From: Chitinophagaceae bacterium
Lineage (GTDB): Bacteria > Bacteroidota > Bacteroidia > Chitinophagales > Chitinophagaceae
Direction: 5' to 3'
Assembly (NCBI GenBank): GCA_017882205.1
Contig: JADGPY010000387.1
Location: 1 to 20,750 of the forward strand
DNA: 20,750 bases
Part shown: positions 7,792 through 15,676 of the stretch, in pieces
How positions within the stretch are numbered: the stretch's first letter is position 1
Layout of the letters: each line of letters opens with the position of its first letter
Program-made: the position numbers and the translations under genes
Notes under the pieces: generated by a model
Told to the model about the DNA's origin: nothing
Databases searched by the model: none
What the model saw: only the letters and a program-made list of their open reading frames with translations

Positions 7792-8143
7792 TTCTTTGAA
7801 AATATTGTCAGTATTGAGTTTACAAGGAGTATATTAATGCATTAAACACTGATTTGCGTCTTTCTGATTTTAATTGGGGAAATTTATAAGAACAAAAGGA
7901 GGTATGAATTTACCCACGCAAATTGATCAAAAAACGTCTATCACAGAATTTATTTTATTTTCTCCTGCCTCTGTTCTCGATGTAAATGTTTTGGATGTTA
8001 TCCCTTTTGAAGCCAATGGCGCATATCCATTTTTGGAAAAATGCCCATAAATCAACTGTTTCGTCAAACTCAATTACAATATTTCAAAGAACAAAATGAT
8101 AATCAATTGAAGATGTTGCAACGCTAATGTAATTCTTTGAAAA
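7792..8143. repeat. 11-bp direct repeats flanking the IS4-type remnant
   Basis: TTCTTTGAAAA occurs at 7792-7802 and again at 8133-8143, on either side of the transposase remnant. Target duplications of about this length are typical of IS4-type elements. The bases just inside (GTCAGTATTG on the left; GCAACGCTAAT on the right, reverse complement ATTAGCGTTG) share 6 of 10 positions, as worn terminal inverted repeats would. The motif is short and AT-rich, so chance is possible. Confidence 0.45.
7818..8127 (+). mobile_element. Remnant of an IS4-family transposase
   Basis: Fragments of an IS4-type DDE transposase are readable in order. First comes NTDLRLSDFNW (7842-7874), matching the TTIDLCL.VF.WA region. 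After a frameshift there is KFIRTKGGMNLPTQIDQKTS, matching the usual KFRKxKGGIKLHTQIDLKTS, then EFILFSPASVLDVNVLDVIP with the characteristic DVNVLD. After an internal deletion the C-terminal tail PINQLFRQTQLQYFKEQNDN is in yet another frame. Most of the transposase body, including the N-terminus and the region of the last catalytic Glu, is lost. A 48-codon frame at 7904-8050 and a 28-codon frame at 8041-8127 are only its pieces. It separates the fucose operon from the second GH28 gene. Confidence 0.8.
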
Positions 8144-8183
8144 CTACATAGAGGGCTTGATCCTGACTATAAAAAGTAAATAT

Positions 8184-9707
8184 CTAATGCAATATTTTTA
8201 TCTTATGTCTCTCAATATCATAATTCTTTACATCAATAAATTGAAAGTTAATTTTGCCTGTCATTTTATCGACATTAAAATCTCTTACGAAAAAATTATT
8301 TACATCAATTCCAATCACAGGAATCCTTATATCAGGATGAACAGATGCTAGTCTAATATTAACTAAGGATATACTTTTTACATGCCGGATAAAAAATCCA
8401 TAGCTCGGAAGAATTTTCCAGCTTTCTGCATCGGGGTATTCCTTTTCATCTTCACTTACCTTTGTTGGATCAATGAGGTAGTCTCCTTTACTTACTTCCC
8501 CCCTATTTACAATATTGATATTACTTAATGAAATATTTTCTATACTAGCTCCAGGAATGCCGGTTATAGATGATGAATAATTCCCGGTATTATACGCAGT
8601 TATATTGGAAATTTGTATATTTTTAATTTGACCGACAGGAGGTTCAGGCGCATCTTCTCTATGCTTGCGGGCCCGGTTACCTAACCTGACATAAATCGGG
8701 CACTGAGTTCCCTCTATTACAACATTATTAATGGATACTCCATCCAGAATTCCGCCATCTACAATCTCAAGCGTAATACCGGATGTTCCAAAGGGGGTCA
8801 TACCGATGAAAGACTTGGTCTCGGTTCTGGATGGCTTAATTACACAGTTTGAAATAGTAATATTTTTAAATCCTCCTGTTGACTCAGTTCCACATTTGAT
8901 TGCATTAGCGTAGCTGCTAACAATACAATTTGTTATAGTCACATCTTCGCACCCTGCACTTCCTGTGCTCTTAAGCGTAATTCCATCATCATCTGTATCA
9001 AAAATGCTATTGGATAATATAAATCTCCGGCATCCATCAATATCAATAGCATCATTATTTCTATTGCTATGGTTATAAACTTGTATATTATTTACCAGCA
9101 CATCTTCACAATTCAGATAATGCTGATTCCAGATACCCGAACTTAACATAGTCACCCCTTCAACGGAAACATTCTTACATGAAATTAAAAGAATATTCCT
9201 TGGCCTGCCATCCCTGTCTCCTAATCCAAATTGATCAGTGTCTCCTAATCCTAACAGATTACGTCGTGCAGTTTGCCTGGCACCTTGTCCGTCAATAGTT
9301 CCTTTCCCGCTAATGCCAATATTGTTCGCACCTTCAGCATATATTAAAGCAAACCATCCCCCCGGATCTTTTTGTGAACGGTAAGAAGGTTGTTTCTGCC
9401 GAGGAAAATCTTTTTGATTCGTACTTGCAAATAAAATTGCCCCCCGGTCGAGATAAAGCTCAACATTGTCCCGTAGGATAATAGTACCTGTCTTATATCT
9501 GCCTGCAGGAATAAAAACTTTACCCCCACCGGCAAGGCTACATGCTTCTATAGCTTTATTAATAGCAGTGGTGCTCAGTTTACTGGTATCATTTATGGCC
9601 CCATACTCTAACACATTATAGCTTTGAGCCTTTAAATTATGAGTAAAACTTACAAGGCTCAATAGTAGTATATATACTAAGGGCTTTGTAATAATTTTTA
9701 TATACAT
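8184..9707 (-). CDS. Secreted GH28-family glycosidase / beta-helix protein
   Basis: A 507-residue right-handed beta-helix protein of family GH28, probably acting on galacturonan or rhamnogalacturonan in the periplasm or outside the cell. A Sec signal peptide (hydrophobic 9-22, probable cleavage after LKA27) starts the protein. The pectinase fold entry NVLEYGAINDTSKLSTTAIN and GGGKVFIPAGRYKTG are followed by the acidic motifs NNDAIDID (217-224) and DTDDDG (237-242). KCGTEST at 271-277 replaces the GHG of classical polygalacturonases. It shares the overall plan but not the variant residues of the GH28 gene at 214-1653, so it is not a recent duplicate. It lies 87 bases after the esterase gene on the same strand and probably belongs to its transcription unit. 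Confidence 0.88.
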   Translation of the reverse strand: MYIKIITKPLVYILLLSLVSFTHNLKAQSYNVLEYGAINDTSKLSTTAINKAIEACSLAGGGKVFIPAGRYKTGTIILRDNVELYLDRGAILFASTNQKDFPRQKQPSYRSQKDPGGWFALIYAEGANNIGISGKGTIDGQGARQTARRNLLGLGDTDQFGLGDRDGRPRNILLISCKNVSVEGVTMLSSGIWNQHYLNCEDVLVNNIQVYNHSNRNNDAIDIDGCRRFILSNSIFDTDDDGITLKSTGSAGCEDVTITNCIVSSYANAIKCGTESTGGFKNITISNCVIKPSRTETKSFIGMTPFGTSGITLEIVDGGILDGVSINNVVIEGTQCPIYVRLGNRARKHREDAPEPPVGQIKNIQISNITAYNTGNYSSSITGIPGASIENISLSNINIVNRGEVSKGDYLIDPTKVSEDEKEYPDAESWKILPSYGFFIRHVKSISLVNIRLASVHPDIRIPVIGIDVNNFFVRDFNVDKMTGKINFQFIDVKNYDIERHKIKILH

Positions 9708-9794
9708 ATGCTTTAAACAATTTAAGTTAAAATATTAAATAAACTCATTTCAGTCAGTTAATGAGAATTAGATTTTTTGGTGTAAAATTTAAAC

Positions 9795-11006
9795 TTATTT
9801 CCAGATTACATCATCATTATTTCTGATACCATTGACTGGGAAAGGATGTTTATCATCGAATGGATAAAGAGCTTTTTGATCTTCTATTACAATTCCGTCT
9901 TCTTTAAGAGATCCGTCTGGATTCATAGCCTTGGTAAGATCTAGTCCAAGATATTTTGCCAGAAAAGGGTAAACTGCAGCCCGTTTGTTATAATCGTACC
10001 CATGTTTGTCGTTGGGAAGATGAACATTCTCTATAAGATTGGGGTTGCCAAGTAAACCGTAAATGTATTTAATATGCGGATATTCGACCTGGGGGGTGTT
10101 CTTTGTCCAGTCGTCGCCATCTGAAACCAATAACATTGGGCGCGGGGCAGCACATGCGGCAATCTCTACGTTATTTGTCTGAAAATTATTGCTTTTATGA
10201 ATGGGCATACCACTTTCACAAATGCATCCGCCAAAGAAACCGGCAGAAACCTGTACAACAGGAACCGAAACACCTATACGGTCATCAATCGCTGTAAGCA
10301 GAAATGTTTGCGTACCTCCACCCGATGCGCCTGTAATGGCAATCTTTTTAGGATTGGCACCCATCAAAAGCAGGAAATCAACGGCACGTATACTGTTCCA
10401 TAGCTGTAATTTGAGTGTTTGGGGATGCTCATGTTTCCATCCAAATTCGGCAAGTTGTCCGTATCCAACCATGTCATAAGCAAAAACTATAGCGCCCATA
10501 CGTGCCAGGACGGCGGAACGTTTTTGAACATCAGGATGGTATCGGCCATAGGCTCCATCCCCAGACGTTCCAAAATGTCCATGTGGGCATAATATACCTG
10601 GAAGCTTACCTTTCGAATTGGTTGGAGTATATAAACTTCCGGTAACATAAACTCCAGGCAGGCTTTCAAAAGCAATATTCTGTACCTGGTATCCTTCAAA
10701 AACGCGTTTTTCACCTATAATAGGATTGAGCGGGCATTTTTTAGGGTATTTCTCCAAGCCGGCGCCCTTCAGAATTTGTGTTCGGATCTGCTTTGCACGT
10801 TTTTCCCAGGCTTCGCCCGTGGTGTAGGTTTTTCGCTGATGATCAAGAAAAGCTTTACCTTCCGCTTCCGTCCAATATTGTCCTACACAAAGCATAGGCT
10901 TTGCGTTCTTATCCGTTTTTTCCCCCTGAGCACCAACCCTTGTGCAGGAAATAAGCAATATAATTCCAACAATATAAATCCGTAAAATAATTTTTAAAGT
11001 GTTCAT
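9795..11006 (-). CDS. Exported alpha/beta-hydrolase, probable carbohydrate esterase
   Basis: A 403-residue alpha/beta hydrolase related to acetyl-xylan esterase/dienelactone-hydrolase-like proteins found in polysaccharide loci. The N-terminus has a hydrophobic segment ending LLISC at Cys21, a reasonable lipobox, so it is probably a lipoprotein. The oxyanion region PHGHFGTSGDGAYG (141-154) and the nucleophile elbow GASGGG with Ser228 are followed by the likely acid in SDGDDW (295-300) and the base His335 in NDKHGYD. Close by are two GH28 genes and uronate catabolism, so removal of acetyl or methyl esters from pectin fragments is a fair guess, but the sequence does not fix the substrate. The gene is richer in GC than its neighbours, and a copy of the 141-bp repeat ends ~34 bases upstream of its start. 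Confidence 0.82.
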   Translation of the reverse strand: MNTLKIILRIYIVGIILLISCTRVGAQGEKTDKNAKPMLCVGQYWTEAEGKAFLDHQRKTYTTGEAWEKRAKQIRTQILKGAGLEKYPKKCPLNPIIGEKRVFEGYQVQNIAFESLPGVYVTGSLYTPTNSKGKLPGILCPHGHFGTSGDGAYGRYHPDVQKRSAVLARMGAIVFAYDMVGYGQLAEFGWKHEHPQTLKLQLWNSIRAVDFLLLMGANPKKIAITGASGGGTQTFLLTAIDDRIGVSVPVVQVSAGFFGGCICESGMPIHKSNNFQTNNVEIAACAAPRPMLLVSDGDDWTKNTPQVEYPHIKYIYGLLGNPNLIENVHLPNDKHGYDYNKRAAVYPFLAKYLGLDLTKAMNPDGSLKEDGIVIEDQKALYPFDDKHPFPVNGIRNNDDVIWK

Positions 11007-11039
11007 ATGAAATTCATTTAGTTATTTATTAAATTGATA

Positions 11040-11180
11040 ATGATTTACGAAAAAAGAAGCTTTTATATAGTAAAATAAATTTATAACATAATATACATTG
11101 AGAAAATAGCCCAAACTATTAAAAAGATAGATTATACTACCATCACTAATACTCGTAAAGTATTTTATACTATACTCTTA
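11040..11180. repeat. 141-bp dispersed repeat, copy 2
   Basis: Second copy of the element at 1902-2043, same orientation, ~9.1 kb away. It fills most of the gap between the UxaA large-subunit gene (11266) and the esterase gene (start 11006) and would lie in the leader of the esterase if that gene has its own promoter. The homology ends sharply after TATACTCTTA at both sites. Confidence 0.8.
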
Positions 11181-11265
11181 GAAGCAAAACAACTGTATAA
11201 AAATTTCCATCAGTCAGGAGGGCATGGGAAATCAGATAAATATAAACGTAGTATCATATTGTTTT

Positions 11266-12474
11266 TTAGGGTAAGCAGGCCGGGCCTGCCGGTTCAAAAC
11301 GTTTATAACTTAAGACAAATTCCCGGTGACCCAGTTCCTCCGAGCAGGTAGCTGCTCCATTTGCCACATCCACAATCTTTTCGATAATCTCATTCGCTAT
11401 ATCTTCCATCGTGGCTTCATTCAATAATATTTTACCAGCATTGATGTCCATGTCATCTTTCATCCGTCCGTATGTTTCCGGGTTGGCGCATATTTTTATA
11501 ACAGGAGATATAGCAGAACCCACGATAGAACCTCTACCGGTGGTAAATAAAATAATATGGCAACCACAGGCCATCAGTTCTGAAATTTCTGCGCTGTCAT
11601 TAATATTGGGAAAACCAAACATCGGTTCACCATCAGGAACCACATCCAATAAATACAAACCGCCATGCCGGGGAATATCACCGGGCTTTAATAAACCGGT
11701 AATGGGTGAATGACCTCCTTTGGAATAAGCACCCATTGATTTTTCTTCGATGGTTGTTAAACCTCCGTCCGCATTTCCGGGGGCAAAACTTCCATGCCCC
11801 ATAATGCTGTAATATTTTGCAGCCTTTACAACTGCATCATACAACACAGTACCCAATTCTTTTGTCACTGCCCTTTTTGCCATATGATTTTCCAAGCCAA
11901 TCATCTCACCTGTTTCTTCAAACATCACTGCGAAACCGGCTTTCACTAATTTGTCAAAAGCTTTGCCCACAGAAGGATTTGCCGTAATGCCACTGGTAGC
12001 ATCCGACCCTCCGCAAATAGTACCCACCACTATTTCATTTAATGACATGGGAACTTTGGTTTGTTTTTCCAATTGCAGCAATACTTCATTTACCCATTGC
12101 TTTCCTTCTTTAATTACAGCTTTAGTACCTCCCGCCTGTTGTGCAGTTATTAAGGTTACAGGTCTCTTGGTCTCTATAATTGTTTCTATAATTCTTTTCT
12201 TATTAAAACTTTCGCAACCCAATGAGAGCAATAATACCGCTCCCACATTAGGATGGGTGCACAATGCATTCATTACTTTGTCTGCATGAGCATTGGGATA
12301 ACAACCACTGAAACCAATAACATGAACCGGCTGTCTTTTGAAGTAAGAAGCAATTTCATCCGCTACAAAATGCACACACTCCACTAAGTAGGCAATCACT
12401 ACAATATTGCGGATGCCCTTTCTGCCATCGCTCCGCAGGTAGCCTGACAACTGTATGTTTTTTAAATCATCCAT
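11266..12474 (-). CDS. uxaA: UxaA-family altronate dehydratase, large (C-terminal) subunit
   Basis: A 402-residue protein equal to the C-terminal catalytic part of UxaA, which dehydrates D-altronate to 2-keto-3-deoxy-D-gluconate in galacturonate breakdown. Visible family motifs are GYLRSDGRKGIRN at the N-terminus, GFSGCYPN and LGCESF (conserved Cys), GTICGGSDATSGITANPSVG, NADGGLTTIEEKSMGAYSKG, and LFTTGRGSIVGSAISPVIKI near the end. The N-terminal SAF domain of full-length UxaA is encoded by the separate preceding gene; together the two are 498 residues, close to the 495 of the E. coli enzyme. The last residues PACLP end just before a GC-rich stretch. Other members of this superfamily act on galactarate or sulfolactate; context with UxaC supports altronate. 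Confidence 0.87.
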   Translation of the reverse strand: MDDLKNIQLSGYLRSDGRKGIRNIVVIAYLVECVHFVADEIASYFKRQPVHVIGFSGCYPNAHADKVMNALCTHPNVGAVLLLSLGCESFNKKRIIETIIETKRPVTLITAQQAGGTKAVIKEGKQWVNEVLLQLEKQTKVPMSLNEIVVGTICGGSDATSGITANPSVGKAFDKLVKAGFAVMFEETGEMIGLENHMAKRAVTKELGTVLYDAVVKAAKYYSIMGHGSFAPGNADGGLTTIEEKSMGAYSKGGHSPITGLLKPGDIPRHGGLYLLDVVPDGEPMFGFPNINDSAEISELMACGCHIILFTTGRGSIVGSAISPVIKICANPETYGRMKDDMDINAGKILLNEATMEDIANEIIEKIVDVANGAATCSEELGHREFVLSYKRFEPAGPACLP

Positions 12475-12499
12475 TAATATATCTACTTTTCTTGCCTTT

Positions 12500-12790
12500 T
12501 TAATTCAATGTGTAGGTTGGTAAATAATCACTTCTCAAATTATGGGTATGCACATGCATACCTGACCCTATATCTTCACTTGCCCTGCCAATAGCTATTC
12601 CATACTTAATGATCTGTTCTCCTTTGCTTATATTTTTCAAAGCCAGTTTATGTCCTATGTCCAAAGCTTTTGTCACGAAGATCTCTTTACCATTGATAGC
12701 GATTATATCGCCAGCCTGTAAGGTCTCAACTACTACCACTACATTATCCTTTTCATGCAACTGAATTATATTTTTATGAAGGCTTTTCAT
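12500..12790 (-). CDS. UxaA-family altronate dehydratase, small SAF-domain subunit
   Basis: A 96-residue SAF-domain protein corresponding to the N-terminus of UxaA. It has LHEKDNVVVVVETLQAGDII, the KALDIGHKLALKNI segment and the diagnostic GIAIGRASEDIGSGMHVHTH, with the paired His of MHVHTHN expected to help bind the metal. The gene starts two bases after the stop of the RraA-like gene and ends 25 bases before the large subunit gene, so the three are surely co-transcribed and the two halves are in N-to-C order. Split UxaA-type enzymes are known in this superfamily (for example SuyA/SuyB); the pair here should form one dehydratase. Confidence 0.85.
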   Translation of the reverse strand: MKSLHKNIIQLHEKDNVVVVVETLQAGDIIAINGKEIFVTKALDIGHKLALKNISKGEQIIKYGIAIGRASEDIGSGMHVHTHNLRSDYLPTYTLN

Positions 12791-12792
12791 GT

Positions 12793-13446
12793 TTAAAATT
12801 TTCCAAACTCCAGGTAAGCATCTACAGGGTCAACACCTTTTAAAATCGCAGTTCGTACCTTATTTTCTGTTTGTAATACTTCTTCCACTTTCTGCAATGC
12901 CTCTGGTAATATTTCCTTGGGAATAATTACAGTACCATCCCTGTCAGCCATGATAAAGTCGTCTTTTCGTATAATGACTCCACCAATTTCTATGGGTTCG
13001 CCAAATGCATATGCTGCCCATTTACCCACAATATCAACTGGTGTATAGTAGCGGCAGAAAACAGGAAATCCCAATTTGTCAATAAAGCCTGAGTCCCTGC
13101 AGCCGCCATCTACTACATAACCTTTTACTCCTTTATATACTAATGTTTCAGATGATAATTCGCCCATGTGAGAAACAGTAGAATCATTGGGTTGGCAAAC
13201 CAGCACATAGCCGGAAGGGGCATTAGACAAGAGCTTGCACCAGCGCAGTAATGTTTCATCATCATCCAATGAATCATCTCTGCGGCCCTCAATGGTAAAA
13301 ACAGGACCGGTCAATTTTTGTGAAATATTAAGTGGCCGGATAGTATGCGGAAGCGATTGATTATGGTAACCCATGCTCCGGAGAACATCGAATACAGCGC
13401 CGCTGTAAGCATTTTGTAATCTGTCTGCAAAGGAAGGTTGAATCAT
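12793..13446 (-). CDS. RraA-like / HMG-aldolase-family protein
   Basis: A 217-residue member of the RraA-like family, which includes class II 4-hydroxy-4-methyl-2-oxoglutarate/4-carboxy-4-hydroxy-2-oxoadipate aldolases and decarboxylases. Family marks are SGAVFDVLRSMG near the start, SHMGELSSE at 92-100, and GGCRDSGFID at 114-123, with Arg117 and Asp118 expected to hold substrate and divalent metal. DRDGTVIIP follows at 168-176. No signal peptide is present, so it is cytosolic. It is the first gene of a three-gene unit with the two UxaA subunits and is divergent from the GntR regulator. No KDG kinase or KDPG aldolase lies in the window, so a role in cleaving 2-keto-3-deoxy sugar acids to pyruvate plus aldehyde is an attractive but unproven inference. 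Confidence 0.82.
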   Translation of the reverse strand: MIQPSFADRLQNAYSGAVFDVLRSMGYHNQSLPHTIRPLNISQKLTGPVFTIEGRRDDSLDDDETLLRWCKLLSNAPSGYVLVCQPNDSTVSHMGELSSETLVYKGVKGYVVDGGCRDSGFIDKLGFPVFCRYYTPVDIVGKWAAYAFGEPIEIGGVIIRKDDFIMADRDGTVIIPKEILPEALQKVEEVLQTENKVRTAILKGVDPVDAYLEFGKF

Positions 13447-13493
13447 AAAGGCAATCGTTATTGAATTGACAAAACGAAATTAAAAAAAATTAT

Positions 13494-13514
13494 TAGTATA
13501 ATACAACATAGTAC
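13494..13514. promoter_or_regulatory. Candidate GntR operator in the divergent intergenic region
   Basis: In the 102-base gap between the RraA-like gene and the GntR gene, GTATAATAC (13496-13504) is a perfect palindrome around a central A. TAGTAT (13494) is echoed by TAGTAC (13509) fifteen bases on. The position between divergent units suits an operator for the adjacent regulator. Confidence 0.35.
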
Positions 13515-13525
13515 AGATTTTTTTT

Positions 13526-13533
13526 TACTTTTG
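13526..13533 (+). promoter_or_regulatory. Bacteroidota-type -7 promoter element of the GntR unit
   Basis: TACTTTTG fits the Bacteroidota -7 consensus TAnnTTTG and is preceded by a run of nine T. The GntR start codon is 15 bases further on, so the leader would be very short. No clear -33 TTG was found at the right distance, so the call is tentative. Confidence 0.4.
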
Positions 13534-13548
13534 TAAAGACATCGTGAT

Positions 13549-14550
13549 ATGAACTTAAAAATCAACCCGCACGCAAGTGTGCCAAAATACCAGCAAATAG
13601 TAGATAGACTGATGGAACGCATTGAAGTTGGCGAACTGAAGGTCGGCGATAAAATGCCTTCTATTGAAAAGGTTAGCAAGAATAATAAAGTAGCCAAGGA
13701 AACCGTAGTAAAAGCATACCGGCATCTGAAAGCAAATGGCCTTATCGATTCTACGGAGAAAAAAGGGTTTTTTGTTCTAACAACTAATACGCAAAAGCAA
13801 TGGCGGGTGCTGGTATTATTTAATGTGCTCAGCCCATCCAAAGAAGTTATTTATAAATCCATTGTAAACACACTTAATGAAAAAGCCCACGTTGACTTGC
13901 TGTTTCACAATTACAATGCAGAGATCTTTGAAAACATCATTAAAAGTAAGGAGGCATCTTACCACTACTTTATCATTATGCCTCACTATAATCCTACTTC
14001 CATTGAAGTGTTAAAAATATTGCCTCCAGAAAAACTGTTTATCCTTGACCGGCCCCTACAATATCACATTCCCGGTGCCTCTTCCGTTCACCAGGATTTC
14101 AGGCTGGATGTATATAATGCCCTGAATAGTCAGCAGTCAACTGTATTGAAATATAACCAACTGGTTGTACTTTTTCCTAAAGGGAAAAACTTGCCAGAAG
14201 AAATAATTGATGGTATCCGCCAGTTTACTTCAGAAAATAAAATTAGATTAAAAGTGGCTGAAGCGGTACGTGAAAAAATGCTGGAGCCTGGCACCTTATT
14301 TATTACAACCACCGATGATTTACTTATTGAACTGATTGAGCTCCAGCAAAACACCAAATTGAAATTAGGTAAAGACATTGGAATTATCAGTTATAACGAA
14401 AACCCATTGAAAAGAATATTAGCTGGCGGCATCACTACCATATCATCCGACTTTGCAAAAATGGGGACCACCGTTGCCGAATTAATATTAAGAAAAGAAA
14501 CCCGCATTATTCATAACTCCTTTAATCTTATCAAAAGAAAATCATTATAA
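13549..14550 (+). CDS. GntR-family regulator with LacI-like ligand domain
   Basis: A 333-residue transcription factor. Residues ~5-78 form a GntR winged helix: VPKYQQIVDRLMERIEVGEL, KVGDKMPSIEKVSKNNKVAK and ETVVKAYRHLKANGLIDS are typical. The rest (from ~85) resembles a periplasmic-binding-protein/LacI-type sensor, ending with DIGIISYNENPLKRIL and a GITTISSDFAKMGTTVAELI segment as in LacI proteins. This combination is widespread in Bacteroidota sugar loci. It is transcribed away from the RraA-uxaA genes and heads the unit with the SDR and uxaC. It probably senses a hexuronate or a pathway intermediate and controls both divergent units; this is inferred from position only. The SDR start follows its stop codon by one base. 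Confidence 0.88.
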   Translation: MNLKINPHASVPKYQQIVDRLMERIEVGELKVGDKMPSIEKVSKNNKVAKETVVKAYRHLKANGLIDSTEKKGFFVLTTNTQKQWRVLVLFNVLSPSKEVIYKSIVNTLNEKAHVDLLFHNYNAEIFENIIKSKEASYHYFIIMPHYNPTSIEVLKILPPEKLFILDRPLQYHIPGASSVHQDFRLDVYNALNSQQSTVLKYNQLVVLFPKGKNLPEEIIDGIRQFTSENKIRLKVAEAVREKMLEPGTLFITTTDDLLIELIELQQNTKLKLGKDIGIISYNENPLKRILAGGITTISSDFAKMGTTVAELILRKETRIIHNSFNLIKRKSL

Positions 14551-14551
14551 A

Positions 14552-15313
14552 ATGAACCAGAACCCTTTTTCATTGAATGGAAAAATAGCATTTGTTACCG
14601 GGGGTGGCACGGGTATTGGGTTAGGAATAACCTATTCACTTGTAAAAGCAGGATGCAAAGTAATTATTGCAGGGAGACGCCCGACAGTTTTACAGCAGGC
14701 TGCTGATATAAACCCAGAAATGATTTTTTATGAATTCCTAGATATAAATAGTCGAAGTGAAATCCCTGGATTTGTGAAGTTTGTATATGAAAAATACGGC
14801 GCAATTGACATATTAGTAAACAATGCAGGTATCCACCTGAAAAAAAATATGTGGGAAACAAGCGATGAAGAATTTGACAAAGTAATAAACACCAACCTTC
14901 AAAGTGTTTTTACTATCAGCAGAGAATTTGTAAAAGAGATGAAAGAGCGGCGTACTGGAAGTATCATTATGATCAGCTCTATGACAGGACTTTTTGGAAT
15001 GGATAAAGTAGTGGCCTATGGTACATCCAAAACAGGCGTGATTGGCATGATGCACCAATTGGTAATGGATTGTTCTGCCTATAATATACGCATTAACACT
15101 ATTGCACCAGGCTGGATAAAATCGGATATGCTGGAAATAGCTATGAATGGCGATAAGGAAAGAAAAGAAAAAATTTTAAGCAGGATCCCGTTTAAAGATT
15201 TTGGTGAATCGGAAGACATTGGCAATGCCGTAGTATACTTGTGTTCTAATGCCGCTAAATATGTTACCGGTGTAACCTTACCTGTGGATGGCGGTGCCAC
15301 CTTTGCATTTTAA
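14552..15313 (+). CDS. SDR-family oxidoreductase, possible hexuronate/aldonate reductase
   Basis: A 253-residue classical short-chain dehydrogenase. It has the nucleotide-binding loop TGGGTGIG (16-23), AGRR at 40-43 (basic residues that favour NADP), NNAG (90-93), Ser142/143, and YGTSK with Tyr156 and Lys160. It ends with YVTGVTLPVDGGATFAF. All catalytic residues are intact, unlike the SDR remnant at 2250-2769. It resembles the gluconate-5-dehydrogenase/KduD/2-deoxy-D-gluconate dehydrogenase group. Between a GntR regulator and uxaC, the missing step of the isomerase pathway is reduction of tagaturonate to altronate, usually done by UxaB; this SDR could take that role. Alternatives are a KduD-type step in unsaturated uronate metabolism or a fucose-pathway dehydrogenase. 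Confidence 0.87.
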   Translation: MNQNPFSLNGKIAFVTGGGTGIGLGITYSLVKAGCKVIIAGRRPTVLQQAADINPEMIFYEFLDINSRSEIPGFVKFVYEKYGAIDILVNNAGIHLKKNMWETSDEEFDKVINTNLQSVFTISREFVKEMKERRTGSIIMISSMTGLFGMDKVVAYGTSKTGVIGMMHQLVMDCSAYNIRINTIAPGWIKSDMLEIAMNGDKERKEKILSRIPFKDFGESEDIGNAVVYLCSNAAKYVTGVTLPVDGGATFAF

Positions 15314-15331
15314 TTAACTCCTCTTTTTTAA

Positions 15332-15624
15332 ATGATAATTCCTTTACATATAATATCCGCCATTAATTATACCCGGTATAAATTCAGGTTGAGGGTTGTA
15401 GTACGGTTATTTTTTGCCGATACGATTAATTATTTAGACAGGAAGGTAATGAGTATGCTGACACCAGTACCCACTAAAACCTAAAAAAATGGAGTAAAAC
15501 GGACTAGTGTTTTATTTTGTCTTCCTTTAAATGGATCTATATTATTGGATTATTTTTTAGAGGTTTCTTGTGGAACGAAATTGGAACAAAGAAAGGTTTT
15601 TCATTAAATAACTTCAAAATATAA
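15332..15624 (+). pseudogene. Decayed ExuT-type MFS hexuronate transporter (N-terminal remnant)
   Basis: Two pieces of a major-facilitator transporter of the hexuronate (ExuT) type lie between the SDR and uxaC. Starting at ATG 15332, the frame reads RLRVVVRLFFADTINYLDRK, matching the usual RWRVVALLFFATTINYIDRQ of the first membrane segment, then MSMLTP, and ends in TAA at 15482. A one-base frame change leads to WSKTD, a TAG at 15505 where Tyr is expected (WSETDY), then FILSSFKWIYIIGLFF and NEIGTKKGFSLN, matching the DKIGTKKGYSLS loop after the second membrane segment. The remaining ~350 residues are absent, with uxaC following directly. The gene is non-functional, so hexuronate uptake must use another carrier. 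Confidence 0.85.
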
Positions 15625-15676
15625 AAATCAACCAGAAATGAAAAACATGCTCTTAGAAATTAAACTAACATAAACC

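Noticed and set aside
7904..8050. 48-codon frame with a strong AGGAGG just before the ATG, at first taken as a small protein gene
   Set aside because: Its translation is an internal piece of an IS4-type transposase that continues upstream of the ATG in the same frame (KFIRTKGG), and the apparent ribosome site encodes those residues and is too close to the ATG.
13458..13841. 127-codon minus-strand frame over the GntR start
   Set aside because: Antisense to the GntR winged-helix region and covers the divergent promoter; translation looks like a shadow with no family signs.
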